64,000 nucleotides of DNA from Rapana venosa (GCA_028751875.1 CM054165.1:30237078-30301077); one strand, 5' to 3'. Positions 10,319-21,655 are shown, numbered from the stretch's first letter. A program made the numbers and translations. The notes: a model not told the origin generated them from the letters alone.

Positions 10319-13300
10319 GATAAAGACGGTCAAATCTGCCAAAACGCTTAGTCTTTGATTCTTTCAAGGACGCCCGGGAATTTTTGGGGTTCTTCCCCCA
10401 TCCATTTTTGTCTAAAAAAATTTGTTCATCTCAGCATCCTCACACACAAAATCGCTTTTGCCGTGATTGTATCCTGCTGTATCCTGTGGGGTGTAGGCCC
10501 TTTCGTTCGAACAGAGGGCTCAAACGACAAAACTCGTTTCAGTCTCAAATAACTTGAAAGATCTTCAAAGTTTTTCCTTGTCCTTTTCTCCGAACAGTTC
10601 CGCCCTTTTCCTTTCGTCTTTTTTGCTCTGAACACCACTACGGGGAATTTCTTTTTCAATTCTTGCCGCATTTCCTTTTTGAAAGAGCGGGTTTGGGGTA
10701 CCTCAAGTCTTTTTCTTCACTCGGCGTTTCAAGTTGAAATTTTTTTTTCAAAGTGTCGGGGATCCACGCTCAATCTCTTTTTTTAGTTGGAAAAACGTCG
10801 GGGTTTTTCACGTTTCGGGTTCTTTACTGTGTTCTCTTTTATCCTCTCTCTTTCGATACAACGGGTTCAGAATTGTAAACGATTTTTTTTCAGTCTTTTG
10901 GGGTCTGAGGGGAGAGGTTCCGTTTTTCTGACCCTTCTTTCTCTCTTTTTCCCTGGGAAGGTTTTGTTTCTGGCGTTTCCCCTTTCAGAAACGGGATAAC
11001 TCGGGGTTGTCAACTTATCACTCGGCGTTTTTGTCTAAAGTATGTTCCAAAGTTAAAGGGTCAACTTTAAATCGTTTTTTGTCTAGAGAGAACTGCTTCC
11101 TGATTTTCGGGGTCACCATTAAACCCGTTTTTGCGGGAAAGAACTTGTTGGGGGTTTCAAGGTCTTTAGACTTTTTTTGTCGGGAAACACTGGTTGGGAA
11201 TTTAAAGGGTCGTCACTGAGGCGTTTCTGTCAGAAAGAACTGGTTCAGGGTTTTCTAGATCTTGCTTACACGCTTTTGCTAGACAGTACAGGCCCGGGGG
11301 TTTTTTCAAGACATTGTTAGGCTTTTTTTCTCTCGAAAGAACTCTTCAGGGTTTTTCAAGGTCACGGTTAACCGTTTTTCCCTCGAAAGAACTGCTTCAT
11401 TTTTTTCTGGATCTTTGGTTGGGCGTTTTTGTCGGCAAAACCGGGTTTTAAAAATTCTCCAACCCATTTAAACCCGTTTTTGCCTCGAAAGGACTGTTCT
11501 GATCACCCGGGGCTTTTTTTGTCTAACGCGTTTTTGGGGATCTTTAAGTCTTCACTCAAAAACGTTTTGTCTAAAAGCGTTGGTTCAGGACCCTTTTAAG
11601 TCGTCCCCACACTTTTGTCTAGACAGCGGGGGTTCGGGTTTTTGAAGTCGCACTCACAAACTTTTGTCTAGAAAGCGTTGGGTTCAGGATCTTTTGTCTC
11701 CCCTCCACTTTTTTTTGCTAGACAGCTTTGGTTCAGGATCTGTTTAATCGCACTCACACGGTTTTGTCTAAAAGCTTGGTTCGGATCTTTGAAGTCTCAC
11801 TCACACTTTTTGTCTAGAAAGTGCTGGTGGGATCTCTTAAGTCTCACTCACACGTTTTGTCTAGACAGCTTTGGTTCAGGATTTTTGAATCGTCACTCAC
11901 ACGTTTTTGTCTAGAAAGCTTGGTTCAGGACTCAAAACCTCACTCCACTTTTTTGTCTAGAAAGTGCGGTTTGGGATCTTTTAAGTCGTCACCCACTTTT
12001 TTGGTCAGAAGCGTTGTTCGGGATCGTCCCCCACTTTTTTTGTCGGGAAATTCGGGTTCCAAATCTAAAAGCATCAGTAAGCGTTTTTTGTCTGGAAAGG
12101 CTTTTCAAAATTGTAAAGGTCATTTTAAGCTTTTTTTGTCTCAAAAGTTCGGGTTTCGAATTTTCAAGGTCGCCTTTTCACTTTTTTTCCCTAGAGAGCC
12201 TTGTTCATAATTCAAGGTTGTTCTTAACGTTTTCGTCTGAAAGAATTTCTCAAATTTAAAGGTCATCATCAAGACGTTTTTGTCTGGAAAGAACGGGCCT
12301 AAATTTTTCAAGGTCTCTAAAGACGTTTTTGTCGGGGAAAAAAACGGCCGAATTTTAAGGTCATCATCAAACGTTTTTTCTGGAGAGAACGGGTTCTAAA
12401 TTTCAATGTTCACTTAATCGTTTTTGTCTGGAAAGAACTGCTCTAAATTTTTTCAAGATCATCAAAACATTTTTTTTGTCTGGAGAGAACGGGTTTTTCC
12501 GAAGTTCAAGATCATCGTTAAAAACTTTTTTTGTCTGGAAAAAGAATTGGTTCCGAAGTTCAAGTCATCACTAAGGCTTTTTTGTCGGGAAAGTTCGGGC
12601 CAAAACTTCAAAGTTATCATTTAAACGTTTTTGTCGGAAAAATTGGTTCTGAACTTTCAAGATCACATTTCAAAACGTTTTGTCTAAAAAACGGGTTCCA
12701 AATTTTCAAGGTCATCTTGAAACGTTTTTGTCTGGAAAAAACTGGCCGAATTTTCAACGTCATCATTGAAACGTTTTTGTCGGGAGAGAACTGGTTCCAA
12801 ATTTAAAGGTCATCATAAGACTTTTTGCCCGGGAAAAACGGGTTCAAAATCTTCAAGACACACAAAGGGGCTTTTTGTCGGAAAGAACTGGTTCCGATTC
12901 AAAGTTATCAGTTAAGCTTTTTGTTTTGAAAAAACTGGTTCCGAATTTTTCGGGTCATAATTGAAATTTTTTTGTCGGGAAAGAACTGGCTCTGAATTCT
13001 CAGGTCATCACAAGACGTTTTTGTCTGGAAAGAACGGTTCAAAATCTTCGGGTCTCATTGAAACTTTAAAATTCGGGAAAGTTCGGGTTTTCCGAATCTT
13101 CAAATTTATTATTAACTTTTTTTGTCGGGAAAGAACGGTTCCAAAGTTCAAGGCCCTTTTTAAACTTTTTTGTCGGGAAAGAACTGTCCTTAATTCCAAG
13201 GCATCGTTGAAACGTTTTTGCTGGAAAGACGGTTCAGAATTTCAAGGCTCTTTGAAATTTTTATGTCGGGGAAAGTTCAGGTTCCAATCTTCAAATTACG

Positions 13301-13893
13301 TTAACTTTTTTTTGTCGGAAAGAACGGCTCGAATTTTCAAGGTATCTCAAAACTTTTTGTCTGGAAAGAACGTTCTGAATTTTAAATGTTTCATTTAAAC
13401 GTTTTTGTCTGAAAGAACGGCTCGGGGTTTTTTCAAGGTCCATCATAAATAACATTTTTTTGTCTGGAAAAAACCGGTTCCGAAGTTAAAGGGTCATCCT
13501 TAAACGTTTTTTTGTCGGGAAAGAACTGGGTTAGAATTTTCAACGTCATTTTGAAACGTTTTTTGTCGGGAAAGTTTCCCCCTAAACCTTTTCAAGGGCA
13601 CCCCTGAACGTTTCGTCTGACAGGACTCGTTCAGGGTCATCCGGGCCCCGGGTCTCGCCCGGACCGAAGTCACGTCTTGGGCCTTTCGACCTCCACCGAG
13701 ACTCCAAACCCGTGCGGGAAAAGGTCGTCCTCCTTCGCCGGGTTTCCTCGAGGGGTGGGGTTGGGGGGATAGGGAAACGTGTCCTACCCGGTGGATTCAG
13801 CGTCGTGGGAGGGGGGAAATCCTCTTCTGGGCGGGGAATTTTTGGGCGTTGGTCAAGGTCATTTGGTTCCCGTGCCTCGCCTGCAACGGGGGG
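9260..13893 (-). CDS. Candidate host gene: protein of ~50 17-residue LSRQKR repeats with a basic C-terminus
   Basis: I do not recognise a family. On the minus strand the coding order runs from 13893 down. First comes an uninterrupted frame of about 95 codons (about 13880-13590), rich in Pro and Arg, with segments PRPEEDFPPPTT and IPPTPPLEETRRRR. It runs directly into DDPERVLSDETF, the first repeat. Tandem 51-bp units follow to about 11000, with weaker ones to about 10560. The unit consensus is FNDDLENSEPVLSRQKR, with a second class VSDDLKDPEPTLSRQKR at about 11540-12000. Next are degenerate charged segments (10671-9950), then a 151-codon frame at 9912-9457. That frame opens DQELRNCRELAEKALSMAS and ends in a Lys/Arg-rich stretch. 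A Glu/Ala-rich segment with QEEAEEAEEAQ lies at 9451-9269. Between repeats Ser codons alternate TCC/TCT and Arg codons AGA/CGA, all synonymous. Possible splice acceptors read CTTTCAG (13894-13900) and TTGCAG (13881-13886). Many single-base frameshifts break the frame, probably from consensus errors. A non-coding minisatellite cannot be excluded, because the plus strand is also open in the consensus. Confidence 0.5.
10980..13640 (-). repeat. 51-bp tandem repeat array inside the candidate gene
   Basis: About 45-55 units of close to 51 bp. On the plus strand every unit has GTTTTTGTCTGGAAAGAAC or GTTTTTGTCTAGAAAGC. Two subfamilies are spatially sorted: TCACTCACAC-GTTTT...TTCAGGATC units at about 11540-11990, and TCATCATTGAAACG...TTCCGAATTTTC units from about 12040 to 13600. 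This points to local unit homogenisation. A period divisible by three fits a protein repeat. Confidence 0.8.
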
Positions 13894-13909
13894 CTGAAAG
13901 GTAAATATC

Positions 13910-14215
13910 TAACGGGGAAAAAAAGACTGATGTTTTGGGATGTAGTATGTGTATATATTATAAAATAAGAATGATATTAATGTATAAATTTAAATATATA
14001 TTATGTAGTATGTGTGTATAATGTGTGTATATGGATGTATATGTGTGTATAATTTATGATATAATTTATATATATAATGTGTGTGTATTAGTAAATATAT
14101 ATATAACTATGTAATATGTAGTATATGTTATATGATAATATATATGTAATGTGAATATAATAAATATATAATATATAAATAATATTAATATATATAATAT
14201 ACTGTGGTGTGTTTG
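13910..14215. repeat. TA/TG-rich dinucleotide tract
   Basis: Alternating TATA, TATG and TGTG words with no coding signal. It flanks the 5' side of the candidate exon and would lie in an intron if that exon is real. Confidence 0.7.
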
Positions 14216-15000
14216 TGTGTGGGGTAGTGGGGGGGTGTGGGGTTGTGTGTGTGGTGTGTGGGGTGTTGCTTCAATTTTACGTCGTTCACAAAAGGATATG
14301 ACGAAAATTATTAAAATTAGAATAGAATTAGAATTAGACCGCGCCCCGGCTGTGTGTGTGGGGTTTTGTGTGTTTGGTTTTTTGGTGTGTGTGTGGGGCG
14401 CCGCGCGCGCAAGTGTGTGATTATTTCGGGGTTTTCTTTGGGAAAGGGTTCTGGGGCTTTGCTGTTTTTCAAGTATTTTTTTCCCTTTATTTTTTGATTA
14501 TTTGTATTTTTGGGATTTTTTTCACCTAAACAGGCATTTTTTGATTTTTTTTTTTAAAAAGTCATTTTTTGTGTGAAAAATTATAGGCATTATACGCCAA
14601 AAAAGGGGAAAGCAAAAAAAAAAAACAAAAAAGCATTTAATGTACTTGCCAGTGGAAAGAGAAGGAATACAAAGCTAACTACTTACGTACATCCTGTTTG
14701 TATGAAAAGAGAAGGGAAACAATGCAACACTTTCTGACATCCCCGTGTTTGTATGAAAAGGAAAGGAATCAATGCTAAATATTATTGTAAAAAAAATTTG
14801 TTTAAAACAAACAAAAACAAAAAAAAAAAAAACAAAAAAAAGACAGAGTAATTTCGAGCTTGATGGGCACAAAGCTTGGGGGTTTGACCATTCCCAACAA
14901 TGCAGGGGCCTGAAGTGTTTTGGTTGAATCTCGGGGGTGTGCGGTGAGTTAAAGGGATGAGGGGGTGGGGGGGGGGGGAGGGGGGGGGGAGATTTGATAC
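14216..15000. other. GT-rich stretch, then unassigned sequence
   Basis: GT-rich at 14200-14265 and 14350-14420. The short phrase GCTTCAATTTTA...GTTCAC near 14268 recurs near 51935. Around 14680-14790 two neighbouring ~55-base units share CATCC...GTTTGTATGAAAAG...AAGGAA...CAATGC. No gene is recognised. Confidence 0.45.
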
Positions 15001-15004
15001 TATT

Positions 15005-15210
15005 GAGGTTTAAATTCAAGTAAGTCCTGCCATGCCCATTCCCTTTCGGTGTGTACACAATCAGCAGAAGCATGGCTGTTAAAAGATCCCTGTTTTTATG
15101 TCAGCGTTTTTGGGTTTTTGGAAACACTTACCAGCATACAACTCCGAATTTTTAAGGGTAACCCTTTTGGGGGGGTTAAAAACGGTCGCATACGCGAATC
15201 TCACCCTGGA
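15005..15210. repeat. Composite interspersed repeat fragment
   Basis: The phrases ATGCCCATTCCCTTTCGGTG, GATCCCTGTTTTTATGTCAG, GGAAACACTTACCAGCAT and GGGGTTAAAAACGGTCGCAT look like consecutive blocks of a gastropod-type interspersed repeat. The last block resembles the CCCGAAGT-type fragment listed at 6365. The assignment rests on pattern memory and on within-window similarity. Confidence 0.45.
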
Positions 15211-15620
15211 TGAACTTTGGGAAATCTGCCGGAAACAAAAAAATCCCTCGTGACCCCCCAAGCCAGAAGCGTCTGCCCTTTAAAGGGGAAAAAAAAACGA
15301 TGGATGGGGGATCGGGGTCAGAGGGAACGCGCCTGTCAAAAGCGAAAAAATCCGGTCGGAAGGTGGGGGGTGGTTCGTATCCCCCTTTTGGGCCCAAAAC
15401 TTTCCCCCCCCCCCCCACCACCCCCCCCCCCATCCATTAGACCCGAGGGGGGCGGGCCAGTATTCGGAGAACGATAAAACCCAGGGCCCCTGGTTACACA
15501 AAAAGTATTTACGCACGAAAAAAGCCCCGGCAACAAAGATTATCCTGGGAAAAATTCGTAAAAAATTTACCTAAAGGGAAACAAATACAGTTTTTTAGAC
15601 GAAAAAAAAAAAAAGGGGGT
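15211..15620. other. Unassigned noisy sequence
   Basis: Contains C runs (15404-15432) and several short open frames that overlap one another. None is recognisable. Confidence 0.4.
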
Positions 15621-15621
15621 G

Positions 15622-15725
15622 CGCTCTTTTGGCACCGCTCTCACCCAGGGGAAAGAGAGCAGCCCGAATTTCACGCAGAGAAATCTGCCAGGGTTAAAGT
15701 GGTAAAATAAAAAAAAAAATAAATA
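15622..15725 (+). repeat. SINE family 2 tail fragment
   Basis: GGAAAGAGAGCAGCCCGAAT, TTTCACGCAGAGAAATCT and AAAGTGGTAAAATAAA match the 3' part of family 2. This piece is on the plus strand and is 5'-truncated. Confidence 0.6.
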
Positions 15726-16060
15726 AACGGAGCATTTTAACTTCTTACATTGGGGGACCTCAAAGTCTTCCAAGAAACGAAAAAATATTTGAATTTAACC
15801 TGTTAAACTTTCTATTTCAGTTTTTATGTTGGGATGTGTTCTTCTTTTTATTTTTATAAAAACATTGGCCCCGCGTGGAATTTTACATATGTTTACTTTA
15901 CACAATAATAAAAATTAACTACTGGCTGTTGTTGTTTGTTATGCTGATTGGTTCTTCGTGGTGTTTGTTTCCCGCTCATTTAAAAAATAACAACCCTATT
16001 TTTTTCGAAAGAGAAAAAAAATGGGGTCGCGATTGCCACGATAGAACAAAGGAAATGATG
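15726..16060. other. Unassigned AT-rich sequence
   Basis: One open frame (15875-16192, 105 codons) has no recognisable domain and runs into the triplet array. Nothing further is seen. Confidence 0.4.
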
Positions 16061-18110
16061 TGTACTAGTCCACTGCTGTTCTGCGCTGCGCTGCTACAAA
16101 TACAAACTTCACTACTACTACTACACACTACACTACACATTAACTGCATTTCATTTCTCAAATACACTGGACACTTCACATTGCATTACTAAACTATTAT
16201 AACAAAACTACCCTTCAACCACACACACACCACCACACAACACCCCCACCCCCCACCCCCCCCACCCCCACCACCACCAAAACCACCCCCACCACCCCCC
16301 CACCACCAAAACCAACACCACCAAAACCCCCACACCACAAAACCCCCAACACAACCCCCCCACCCCTCCCCCCCCACACACTACAAAAAACACTACTATA
16401 CAACAAATCTACACTACCTACACCTACCTAACTAACTAGCACATACATACATACACAAACACCTATTGCTACTACTACTACTGCTACCCCTACTGCACTA
16501 TACGCTACTACTACTACAAAAATACAAAATACTGCTGCGCTACCACTACTGCACTACTACTCTACTATACTATAAATACTACTAAAACCCAAATGCTGCT
16601 GCTGCTGCACTACTGCTACGAATACGCCAAATACTAAAACTCATACTATACTACCTAAACCCACTACTATTACTACTACTGCTACAAAATATGCTACTAA
16701 CTACTACACACTACTAAATAATAATTAAAAAAAACGCAGCTGCTGCTGGGCGCTGCTGCTACTACTATTAAAAATAACAATAAAAAATAATAATAATAAT
16801 AATAATATACTGAAGCTGTTTACGCTGCTTCTACACTACCACTACTACTACAATACACAAATACAAATACATACCCCCCCCGCTGCTGCTCTAACAAAAC
16901 TACACTGGGACTGCCTGCTCCTTAAAATTACTACTAAACTACTACACTACAACAACTACTAACTGCTGCTGCTGCTGCTTGCTCTTCTTTGCTGGCTGCG
17001 CTGGCTGGGTGCTGCTGCTGCGGCTGCGCGCTGCTTCGCCCGCTCAAAACTACTACTCTTCTATTCGCACACTACTAATTACACACACACCACACCACAA
17101 CACAAACACACACACCCCAAAACCACCAAAACACACACACACACACACATAACACTCAACGTACACCCCACTACACTAATACTTCTATTGCTACACGCTA
17201 CTACTACTAACACACACAACACAACACACAACACACTATAACAAACGCACACTTACTGCTACGACTACGACTACACTACTAACCACACTACTTTCTACGC
17301 TACTACACAAATACACTACACAACTACTGCTGCGATCTGCTGTTCGCTGCTGTTGCTCCCCCCTCCTCCCCTCCTCCTCCCCCCCCCCCTACTACGACTA
17401 CTACTACTAAACTACTAACCCCCTACCACCACCCCCACCCACACACCCAAACACACACTACAACAACCACCCTACTTCAAATGCTGGCTGCTGCTGCTGC
17501 TGCGCTGCTGCGCTGCTAGTACTACTAAGACACCACACACTACCAACAAACGCAACTATTACGCTACAAAATACGACTACTCAAATACAAACCACCTAAC
17601 TCATTACTACTACTACACAACACTACCACTGGCTGCGCTGCTGCCCTTCAAAACCACCACACCACCACACCATACCACAAACACCAACTACATAACACTA
17701 CTATTACTACTACACTACTGCACGCTGCTACTACTACTACGACTACGACACACACTACTACACTACAACTCTACACAAACTACTACAGCACTGCCTTGCT
17801 TCGCTGCTCCCCCCCCTCCTCCTCCTCCTCCTCCCCCAACAATTTCCACCACCAAAACCCCCACCACACACCACACAAACACACACTACAACAACACTAC
17901 ATACCTTCTACTACTACATAACAAAATACCACCAAACCACCACCACCACACTACACTAACTTACTCTACTACTAACTACAACCTACACACACCAATTTCA
18001 CTACTACAAATACACCCCACACACCACACCTCTCTCTCTCCTCTCTCCTCTCTCCCCTCTCACACCCACACACAACACCACACACCACACACACACAATT
18101 TACACACACA
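16061..18110. repeat. Mixed triplet array (CTA/CTG) with CA and ACC segments
   Basis: Roughly 2 kb of interrupted ACT/GCT triplets, e.g. GCTGCTGCTGCT near 16590 and 17485, and ACTACTACTACT throughout. CACA and CCACC stretches are mixed in. It is the reverse-complement class of the CAG/TAG array at 25.7-26.6 kb. No protein coding is claimed. Confidence 0.8.
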
Positions 18111-18429
18111 CAACAACCATTCATAAACGCTCCATTTTCAAGGACTAAGGCGAAACGTATGGTCAAATCTAGGGCATGCAAATCACGCCCAAACCTACAC
18201 CGTGAGCCATCAATACGTTTATACTCGCACCCGACAACACGGGGCACTTCTGTTGCCACCATCAATTAACGCCCTAAATAAATTAAAACCTCCGCCCCTA
18301 GCGTCAAAGCCTTGGAAAAATTACCACGCAATCATATCGAACAACAAATCACGAAACAACTACAAATAAACGATACTGGGTTTTGGGTTTTTTTTTTGTT
18401 GGTTTGGTGTTTTTTTAAAAAAAAAATTT
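18111..18429. other. Unassigned sequence
   Basis: The minus frame 18265-18120 gives a plausible-looking peptide (segments VVGCEYKRIDGSRCRFGRD and LDLTIRFALVLENG) that ends in the CA repeat. No family is recognised. It could be a fragment of an unlisted repeat or a short exon. Confidence 0.3.
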
Positions 18430-18738
18430 TTTTTTTCGAGGATAAAAGGAATAAGCACTATGTGCTTTTTTTTTACTCCAGTCCCCCGGGATGCGGTTTT
18501 TTTAAATTCGTCATCTTTTCCACCGCACACAACTTTCAAAAGCGGAACAGATTAAACGTGGCGCAAGATGTTCTGCGTGATTCCCCACACAGGGGGCCTC
18601 GGTTTACAGTCTCTCCGAAGGGCTTTTGGGGGAGAGTGGGGCTGCCTGATGTTAAATCCAGGGGAAATTCCCCTTTAACGGGAAAAGAACCCTCGCAATT
18701 TTCGACGCAAGTTCAACCCTAAGCTATCCCTCCCCTTT
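18430..18738 (-). repeat. tRNA-derived SINE, family 1, noisy
   Basis: The order is tail (CGAGGATAAAAGGAATAAGC), core, and GAGTTAAC-like segment, then a corrupted head near 18700-18738. Indels in homopolymers disrupt the A and B boxes. Confidence 0.7.
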
Positions 18739-19125
18739 TGAATTTTTCCCCGCCTTTTGTTTGTAAGGGTCTCCAAAGAAAGTACTGGAGAGTTTGGGGG
18801 TTTTTTAAAAGTTGTTTTTATGGGGGCTGGGTGACGTTTTTAGGAAAAGGGGAATTTTTGCCGTGATTTTAAACGTTGGGTTTAAAAACAAAGCAAAGCA
18901 CACACAACGGGGCGCAAAGTTGATGGGAAAAAATACCACATTTTTTTCCCTATTTTTATGTTTTCATAAAACAGCAAGATCAAGCAATGATCTTTTATGA
19001 AGTTATAACAATCCAACATAGCAAAAGTAGGGCTTCCATCAAAAAAGTTGTTAAACGTGCGAAAAAAAATCAAGAAAAAAATGCAAAACCTTCAATTATA
19101 TAATAATGTTATACAAGACAAATCC
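18739..19125. other. Unassigned AT-rich sequence
   Basis: No gene or repeat family recognised. Confidence 0.35.
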
Positions 19126-19129
19126 ATGT

Positions 19130-19820
19130 TTTATCAAATGAATTCAGTATAACAGTATAAGTCAGTAGGTATCAATAAAACCCGTATTTAAAACAAATAA
19201 TTAATATCACATCAGTACAATTTAGTATTGTAGAATAAATCCCTATAAAAACTAAAATTCCCCTATCACATACAGACAATCATATTGTATCAATAAAATC
19301 GAGTATTAAATCAATATATTCAAACTCGATAGTATAATTCATATTATATCAAGTAAAACCCGTATTCGATCAATAAATTTATATTTTTTATCAGTAAAAT
19401 TCAGTATTTTATAATGACATCTATATTTAAACAAGTATAAAAGCGTATCCTACAGAAAAAATTTGTTTTTTATTATCAAGTAAAATCCATTTTTAGATCA
19501 AATAAATTCAGTATCAAATATTAGTATAATTTAATAAATATTAAGGAAATCCTTTCCCCTTTTGTAAGATAGCCCCTTGTGTGCCGGGGAGCAATACAAT
19601 TTACAAAACCGCATATACCCGGGGACTGGATGTTAAAAAAGCCCATAAATGCTTTTCCCTTACCTCGATATAAAAAAATAAGAAAAAGAAAAAAAGAGAT
19701 ACATATTCAAACAATAAGTTAGTATTTAAAATCAAACTTTTTACTACAAATAATACGTTTTTCCCGTATAAAAAATTCCAACTTATTATATTTTATTAAT
19801 ATTAAAATTTTTCACAATAT
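19130..19820. repeat. Degenerate ~22-bp AT-rich tandem repeat, interrupted by a SINE
   Basis: The phrase ATCAATAAAATxxAGTATT recurs about every 20-23 bases from 19150 to 19545. Weaker copies resume after a SINE fragment (19690-19800). The divergence and the internal insertion show the array is older than that SINE. Confidence 0.55.
19553..19685 (+). repeat. SINE family 1 3' fragment
   Basis: Starts at TTTTGTAAGATAGCCC and ends at TTACCTCGATATAAAA. It is a 5'-truncated copy inserted in the 22-bp array. Confidence 0.7.
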
Positions 19821-20044
19821 TTTTATCTTTCTGCAGGCGACATTTCTACAAAATTTTCCACATAAACGATGCGTAACAAAAAAACAACAAATTTCCTTTC
19901 TGTGGGGAATACATCGCCTTAAGCAGAACCCAAAAGGTGACATCAAAAAAAGGGAAAACCGAAACAAAATTTTAACCAAAATATGACATAAAATTAAAAG
20001 GTAAAGGGGTCCCCCTAACCTAGGGGCGAGAGGAGCAGGCAACA
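19821..20044. other. Unassigned sequence
   Basis: No recognisable feature. The minus-strand frame 20042-19812 has no known motif. Confidence 0.3.
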
Positions 20045-20330
20045 GACCCTCAAATTCCTAGAGCCAGCATATTGAGGTAGCGCCCATCTCCCTCCCTCGC
20101 TGCTTTTACCCTTCCCGCCCTAAAGAGGCAGTGCACATTTTCACTTTGGGGGAACGGGAGGCTGTATGAAGCCAAGGCGCGAAACTGCACCCAAACCAAA
20201 TGGTAACCACCTTTGATGCGCTTAAATTGGCTGGGGGGGAAAGCGAGTGCCCGACCCCTACTAAAAACCCGCCCCCATATATAGTAAAAGGTAGTACTAT
20301 CCCTTAAACTGAACCCAGGACGGACAGGCA
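20045..20330 (-). repeat. SINE-like repeat, family 4, copy 1
   Basis: Shares GCCAGCATATTGAGG, CATCTCCCTCCCTCGCTGC, AAGCCAAGGCGCG and ATGGTAACCAC with copies at 22890-23165 and 25488-25690. On the minus strand the high-coordinate end starts like a tRNA-derived head (GGTCGGGCACTCGCTTTCC in this copy). I infer a SINE on the minus strand. Confidence 0.6.
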
Positions 20331-20404
20331 AAAGATGGCAAAATCAAAACAATATTTTAAGCTAAGTATGAAAAAAAAGTTTCTCTCAAAGTTGATTTCA
20401 TCCG

Positions 20405-20520
20405 TCCCCTAATGGGTTTGTGTGTGTGTGGGTTTTTTGGTGGTGGTGTGTGCGTGCGTGCGTGCGTGCGTTGCGGGGGTCGGGTGCGTGCGGATGTGTG
20501 TTGTTTTTGATTTTTATTTA
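20405..20520. repeat. GT/GCGT microsatellite
   Basis: GTGTGTGTG and (CGTG)n at 20418-20505. Confidence 0.75.
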
Positions 20521-20522
20521 CC

Positions 20523-20822
20523 TTTTTTTTTCGAGGGAAAAGGGAAAAATCACTCATGACTTTTTTTTTCCACCAGTCCACGTTTCTATATTTTGTAAAA
20601 TTTTTCACCGTTTTCCCCCCGGGGACGCAATGACACTCTTACGAAAAACGGAACAGGATTTAACGTGTGCGCAAGATGTTTTGCTGCGTTCGCACACGTC
20701 CTCGTTTATATCTCATCCCAAGGACTTTGGGGGGGTGGGGTCCCGCACTGATGTTAACTCCAGGGGGGAGCACTCGAACCCGGGGGGCCCTCAGATCAGA
20801 CGAACTTTTCAAAACCCTAGGG
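20523..20822 (-). repeat. tRNA-derived SINE, family 1, noisy
   Basis: Tail at 20527-20560, CACCAGTCCACG segment, GTGTGCGCAAGATGTT segment, TCATCCCAAGGAC core, then the head to about 20822. The boxes are corrupted. Confidence 0.75.
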
Positions 20823-20830
20823 TATTTAAA

Positions 20831-21330
20831 ACCCCTATATGTTTCTCCCCCTCTCTTTTAGCTCCTTTTGTGTCTCTGTCTGTCTGTCTGTCTGTCTCTG
20901 TCTCTCCTCCCAACTTTTCCCCCTGTTCTCTGTCTTTTTTCCTACTCTATCTCACTCTCTCTCCACCAGCTCTCTTTTTTCCTGTCACCCATCTCTCCTG
21001 CCTCTAATATAGCTCTTTCTCCCGGGCCCCTTTCCCAAATAAAACCTCTCTCTGTCTGTTGTCCCGCTGTCTGTCTGCCTCTCTCTCTCTCTCTCTCCCC
21101 TCCTCTCTTTTCTCTCTAGCCTTTCTCTCTGTCCCCTCTCCTCCTAGCCTTCTCCTCTCTCTCTCTCTCCCCCTCTGCTCCTCTTTCTCTCTACCTCTCT
21201 GCCCCTCTCGTCTCTCCAACGTCTCTCTGTTTCTCTGTCTAGCTCCTCTCTCTCTTCTCTCTCTCTAGAGTCTCTCCTCTAGCTCTCTCTCTCTCTCTCC
21301 TCCTCTCTCCTCTGTCTCTCCTCTCTTAAC
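20831..21330. repeat. CT-rich microsatellite tract
   Basis: About 500 bases of CTCT, CTGT and CCTC words with (CTGT)n near 20878-20898. Ser/Leu-only frames here are artefacts. Confidence 0.85.
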
Positions 21331-21610
21331 ATGATATTGACACCTCAGGCTGCTATGTCAATAGTTAGAAGCAAGGAGAATGAAACATTTTGGGTTGTCT
21401 GCCCAAGTATTAGAGATGTTAGCAAACTACTCCCTGTTAAATATAGTAGACACCCTAATTTTTTTTAACTCTGTTTACTCCTGGCATCAAGTCATCCTGA
21501 GGTTGTGCGCACCTCATTTTAATATTTGTGAAACTTTCAAAATAAAAAGAATTTTTGTTACCCAAAGTGATTTTTTTTTTGAGCTGACTTTTTTTTAACA
21601 GTAACAGTTT
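21331..21610. other. Unassigned unique-looking sequence
   Basis: Clean-looking AT-rich sequence. The plus frame 21380-21598 (72 codons) has no recognisable domain. Confidence 0.35.
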
Positions 21611-21655
21611 TTGGGGTTGGGGTTTTTTTTTTTTTTTTTTTTAACACTTTTTAAA

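Noticed and set aside
11678..13398. Plus-strand frames rich in Phe/Ser/Cys (e.g. 12961-13398) as the coding strand of the 51-bp array
   Set aside because: The flanking non-repetitive open segments and the charged composition are on the minus strand; the plus-strand composition is the usual antisense of Lys/Glu/Asp-rich sequence.
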